DNA from: Perilla frutescens | Taxonomy: Eukaryota; Streptophyta; Magnoliopsida; Lamiales; Lamiaceae | Direction of reading: 5' to 3' | Assembly: GCA_026008535.1 (NCBI GenBank) | Contig: BRKX01000006.1 | Location: 2,998,501-3,062,500 of the forward strand | DNA length: 64,000 bases | Shown here: positions 61,401 through 64,000 of the stretch, piece after piece | Layout: each line of letters starts with the position of its first letter | How positions within the stretch are numbered: position 1 is the stretch's first letter | The notes under the pieces: generated by a model | The model's database searches: none | What the model saw: only the letters and a program-made list of their open reading frames with translations | Told to the model about the DNA's origin: nothing | Position numbers and translations under genes: made by a program

Positions 61401-62050
61401 AAATCCTCTTGTGGTATCCATAGCTAACGCATAGCGATGACAAAACGAGAAGCAGGAAGACTACAAGGGCTAGCATGAAGATTGAAGAGCAAGATTTAAT
61501 TTTTATTTATCTTCTTGAGGGAAGAAACACCTACACCAAAGCTCCACCAGCACTCCCCAGCCTCGTAACGCTCCCTTTCCCAAAAGAGCTATTAATGTCG
61601 TTCATGGCAGCTTCAAGGGCCTTTTGCTGTTGTATGAAACATCGTGTTAGTTCGCCCTTCAACCGTAATTACATTGTACGGCCAAATTAACAGCTCAAAT
61701 TTCAATGTCTTCACTAGTAAGAACTGGCGACAAGATTTTTTTTTTTCACTCAATTCTATAGCGCTAGCTCTCATTAACACAGAGAAATCAAATAAAAACG
61801 CAAAATTGATACATAAATGCAAGGAAAAACAACGATTATGGTTGCTAACCCGGTCGAGAAAACGATTGTCGAAGTCAGCAGATAGGGCTCCATTTAGTTT
61901 GCCATCGAATTCGGAACGAACCCTAACATTTTTGGGGGTTTTCCGACAACCCCGAACCAAACCTCGTAGCGCCGGAGCATTAGGCGGCGAGCTACAATTC
62001 TTGGGCTTCGCCGACACATACCGAGTTCGTAGCGGGAAAACTAAATCCAT
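58476..62050 (-). CDS. RECA1: RecA homolog, chloroplast (RECA1)
   Basis: The plastid recombinase performs strand exchange and recombination repair of chloroplast DNA. Thirteen exons join in frame: 61850-62050, 61535-61626, 61272-61347, 60713-60775, 60419-60548, 60207-60292, 59995-60120, 59780-59884, 59612-59668, 59050-59112, 58883-58959, 58657-58729 and 58476-58580, giving 417 residues. The N-terminus MDLVFPLRTRYVSAKPKN to about residue 50 is a basic transit peptide. The RecA core follows: QKALEAAMNDINSSFGKGSV, Walker A GPESSGKTT (126-134), MLVDAEHAFDPAYS, Walker B VDLICIDSVSAL (Asp204), the L1/L2 region GEIGMQQMGLQARLMSQALR and IFLNQIRHKIGVYYGNPE, then GDEDIGL and GSWYSYGDHRLGQGRE. The C-terminus ends acidic (HLDEEEDMFQEIQ), as usual. 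All introns are GT-AG. Apparent open frames on the plus strand at 58253-58804 are antisense shadows. Confidence 0.96.
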
Positions 62051-62277
62051 TAATTTCTGTTTTCTGTTATCCAATAAATCTTGGAGCAAATATCACTATT
62101 CACTAATGGCGGAAAAGAGTGAAGATTTTTATTTTTATTTAATGTATTTGAAGCAGGAAAAAAAAAGGCAACAAAAGAGAGTGATGAAGGAGATTTTTGA
62201 AGATTGAAGCGTCGCTGTAGTATTTTTTCTCTTCGTGCAAACAACTTTTTTGGGCTTCCTCCAATGGCTTATCCCAA

Positions 62278-62300
62278 GGCCCATTGGGCTTGAGTGGGCC
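62278..62300. promoter_or_regulatory. Site II motifs upstream of RECA1
   Basis: GGCCCA (62278-62283) and TGGGCC (62295-62300) lie about 230-250 bp upstream of the RECA1 start codon, the same motif type found upstream of three other housekeeping genes here. Confidence 0.45.
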
Positions 62301-62475
62301 GAAAATAAATTGTAGGATAAATGTCTATTCAAATCTCACAAACTTCTTCATGTATAATCAATATGACGATATCAGAAATAGGTGTTATGTTATTAATTTC
62401 AAACACGCATGAATTTATGTGTATTGAATTGATACTTTTGATCGTTCAGACTCAAAATTAGTAGTTTTTAATTAT

Positions 62476-62735
62476 TAGGGCTTGCAATTCGGCTCTGCCC
62501 GTCAGACCAATGGCAAACTCGGTCAAGCACTCAGGCCCGAAATCATTTTGGTCCTATATTGTAGATGCTCGGTCCGATCCAATTTTTGGACCGGATTGGG
62601 CCACCCGCGGACTTTAGTGTAATTTTTCAGACTTTGGGCTGAATGGCTTGGCCCATTTAGATCTTTTTCAATTTTTCTTGAGCCTATATTTTCTTGGCCC
62701 AACGGGACTGAATTCGGGTTGAATTGCTACCTCTA
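62476..62735 (+). mobile_element. hAT-like MITE with 15-bp terminal inverted repeats
   Basis: The left end TAGGGCTTGCAATTCGG and the inverse of the right end, TAGAGGTAGCAATTCAACC, match at 12 of the first 15 bases. The interior is rich in GGCCCA and TCGGTCCGAT-type words and is non-coding. The expected 8-bp flanking duplication is only partly conserved (5 of 8), so the insertion is old or the border is off by a few bases. Confidence 0.55.
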
Positions 62736-64000
62736 GTTTTTATATTTCATGTCGGGGATTAATATAAATTTATCTGTCAAATCCTAAATGTTGCGAGAGG
62801 CCCATGGATCTAAATTTAAATTAGTAACACCCCATAAAAGAGATGCAATTCAAATGATGAGAATAGTAGTAGTGGATAGTAATAATAAAGTTCAAAGTTA
62901 TTTATTTTTTTATTTCATGTTGGAACACTCGCAACGAGCTAAGAATTTTGTGTTAGGGGAAGTTCTATCTACCTTAGCTAACACATAATTAATATATAGT
63001 AATAATATTTATTGTTATTTGAGTGTTGTCGACATTGTGCAACATATATATTATATACCCATGCATTATGTAAATTATTTTCTTATTTAGTTTATTGGTT
63101 GAACCACTTGAATTTTACTCTTTTTTTTACTTATGACGTCATCGATGATTTGTGTCTGTGTGTTATATATATTCCCCTCTAATAGAAATTAAGAATAATA
63201 AAATAAGATAAAATTCCCATAAATTAAAGTGGTTTATGTATGTGATAAATTATTCTTAATCAGAAATTGGTTACGGTCTTATTAGACTTTGGATTCAATA
63301 TAGTTTGGAAAAAAAAAAAGGAAATATAAATCAACATTTGAATGCTTTTGATACAACTTAATTGACCAGTAGCTAACCAATAGGAAAGAAGATTCAAATA
63401 GTCTAATTTCAACTTTCAAACAGTACTAAAACAATATCATTTAATTTGATTTCAATCTCAAAATACATAATTGCAATTTTTTTTTGGTTCACCTTTCACA
63501 AATGTGAATGAATTGAAATAATAAAGTTATTTATGTACATCTATGGGAATCCCTACCCATTTATGATTTATTAATGATTTCATTTAAGAAAAAAAAATGA
63601 TAATAAAATTAATTCAAAAGTACTCAATTAAATGTGAAATCAAAATTTTATAAACTCTTCTTTTTACTCGAATTTAAAATAAAATAAAAGATTATTTTAG
63701 TTAAAATAATTTTTACTTTGGAGAATTATACATTTGTTGTCTCATACTATTAATCAAAATTAGCATTTCATGAAATTCGTACTACTATATATGTACCAAT
63801 CCCCACAAATAATGATCGATATATATAGTTGTCACATGGATATAATTATATATTATACACTGAATTGAATTAAAATGAAAAATGGGGGGTCAAATTAATT
63901 TGGTGAATGTGATACTATTGTTTGTTTGAATGTGGATTATTGGTGAATTTGGTGATACGTTGCTTTCTAGAATCCCTTGTAGCCGGGGAGAGCGCATTAA
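62736..64000. other. AT-rich intergenic DNA at window end
   Basis: No recognisable gene or RNA. A short open frame near 62788-62988 has no similarity I know and lies in low-complexity context. Nothing else can be supported. Confidence 0.55.

Noticed and set aside
1..64000. CRISPR array, bacterial operon, viral or toxin genes
   Set aside because: None is present. Repeats are microsatellites and transposons, and all genes have spliceosomal introns or are known plant genes.

Overview
The window is nuclear DNA of a dicot plant. It is AT-rich, the genes are interrupted by many short introns with plant-type splice sites, and several products carry plastid transit peptides. Non-autonomous DNA transposons and microsatellites fill the spaces. 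Protein resemblance suggests an asterid, perhaps Lamiales; this is a guess from memory of families. I reconstructed exons by hand from homology and splice sites, and every junction listed keeps the reading frame.

Layout. (1) 1-17.3 kb: an RraA/HMG-aldolase-like gene (+) with a frame-breaking small deletion, COP9 signalosome subunit CSN6 (-), and the peroxisomal import receptor PEX5 (+, 15 exons). Their order matches Arabidopsis At5g56260-At5g56290. CSN6 and PEX5 are separated by a PIF/Harbinger-type MITE and a tandem-duplicated hAT-like element. (2) 17.3-32.7 kb: one intronless GRAS gene, LATERAL SUPPRESSOR (LAS/Ls), alone in about 15 kb of AT-rich DNA with many GA/CT tracts. This is the likely home of its long-range control elements. 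(3) 32.7-41 kb: a clade-E-like PP2C phosphatase (-) and a plastid HemK/PrmC methyltransferase (+). (4) 41.2-62.2 kb: a DNAJC14-like membrane J-protein (-), a CRPK1-like cytoplasmic kinase (-), psbR of photosystem II (+) and plastid RECA1 (-). This series corresponds to the duplicated Arabidopsis segments At1g16670-80 and At1g79030-50. (5) 62.2-64 kb: AT-rich flank with a hAT-like element.

The genes do not form a pathway; they are ordinary single-copy plant genes kept together by microsynteny. Three products are probably plastid proteins (HemK, PsbR, RECA1). Site II (TGGGCC/GGCCCA) motifs lie upstream of four housekeeping genes. I found no new molecular system. The most useful leads are the LAS gene desert, the frameshifted RraA-like gene, a family of small hAT-like elements with TAGGGCTG-type ends (one inside a psbR intron), and a GC-AG intron in PEX5.
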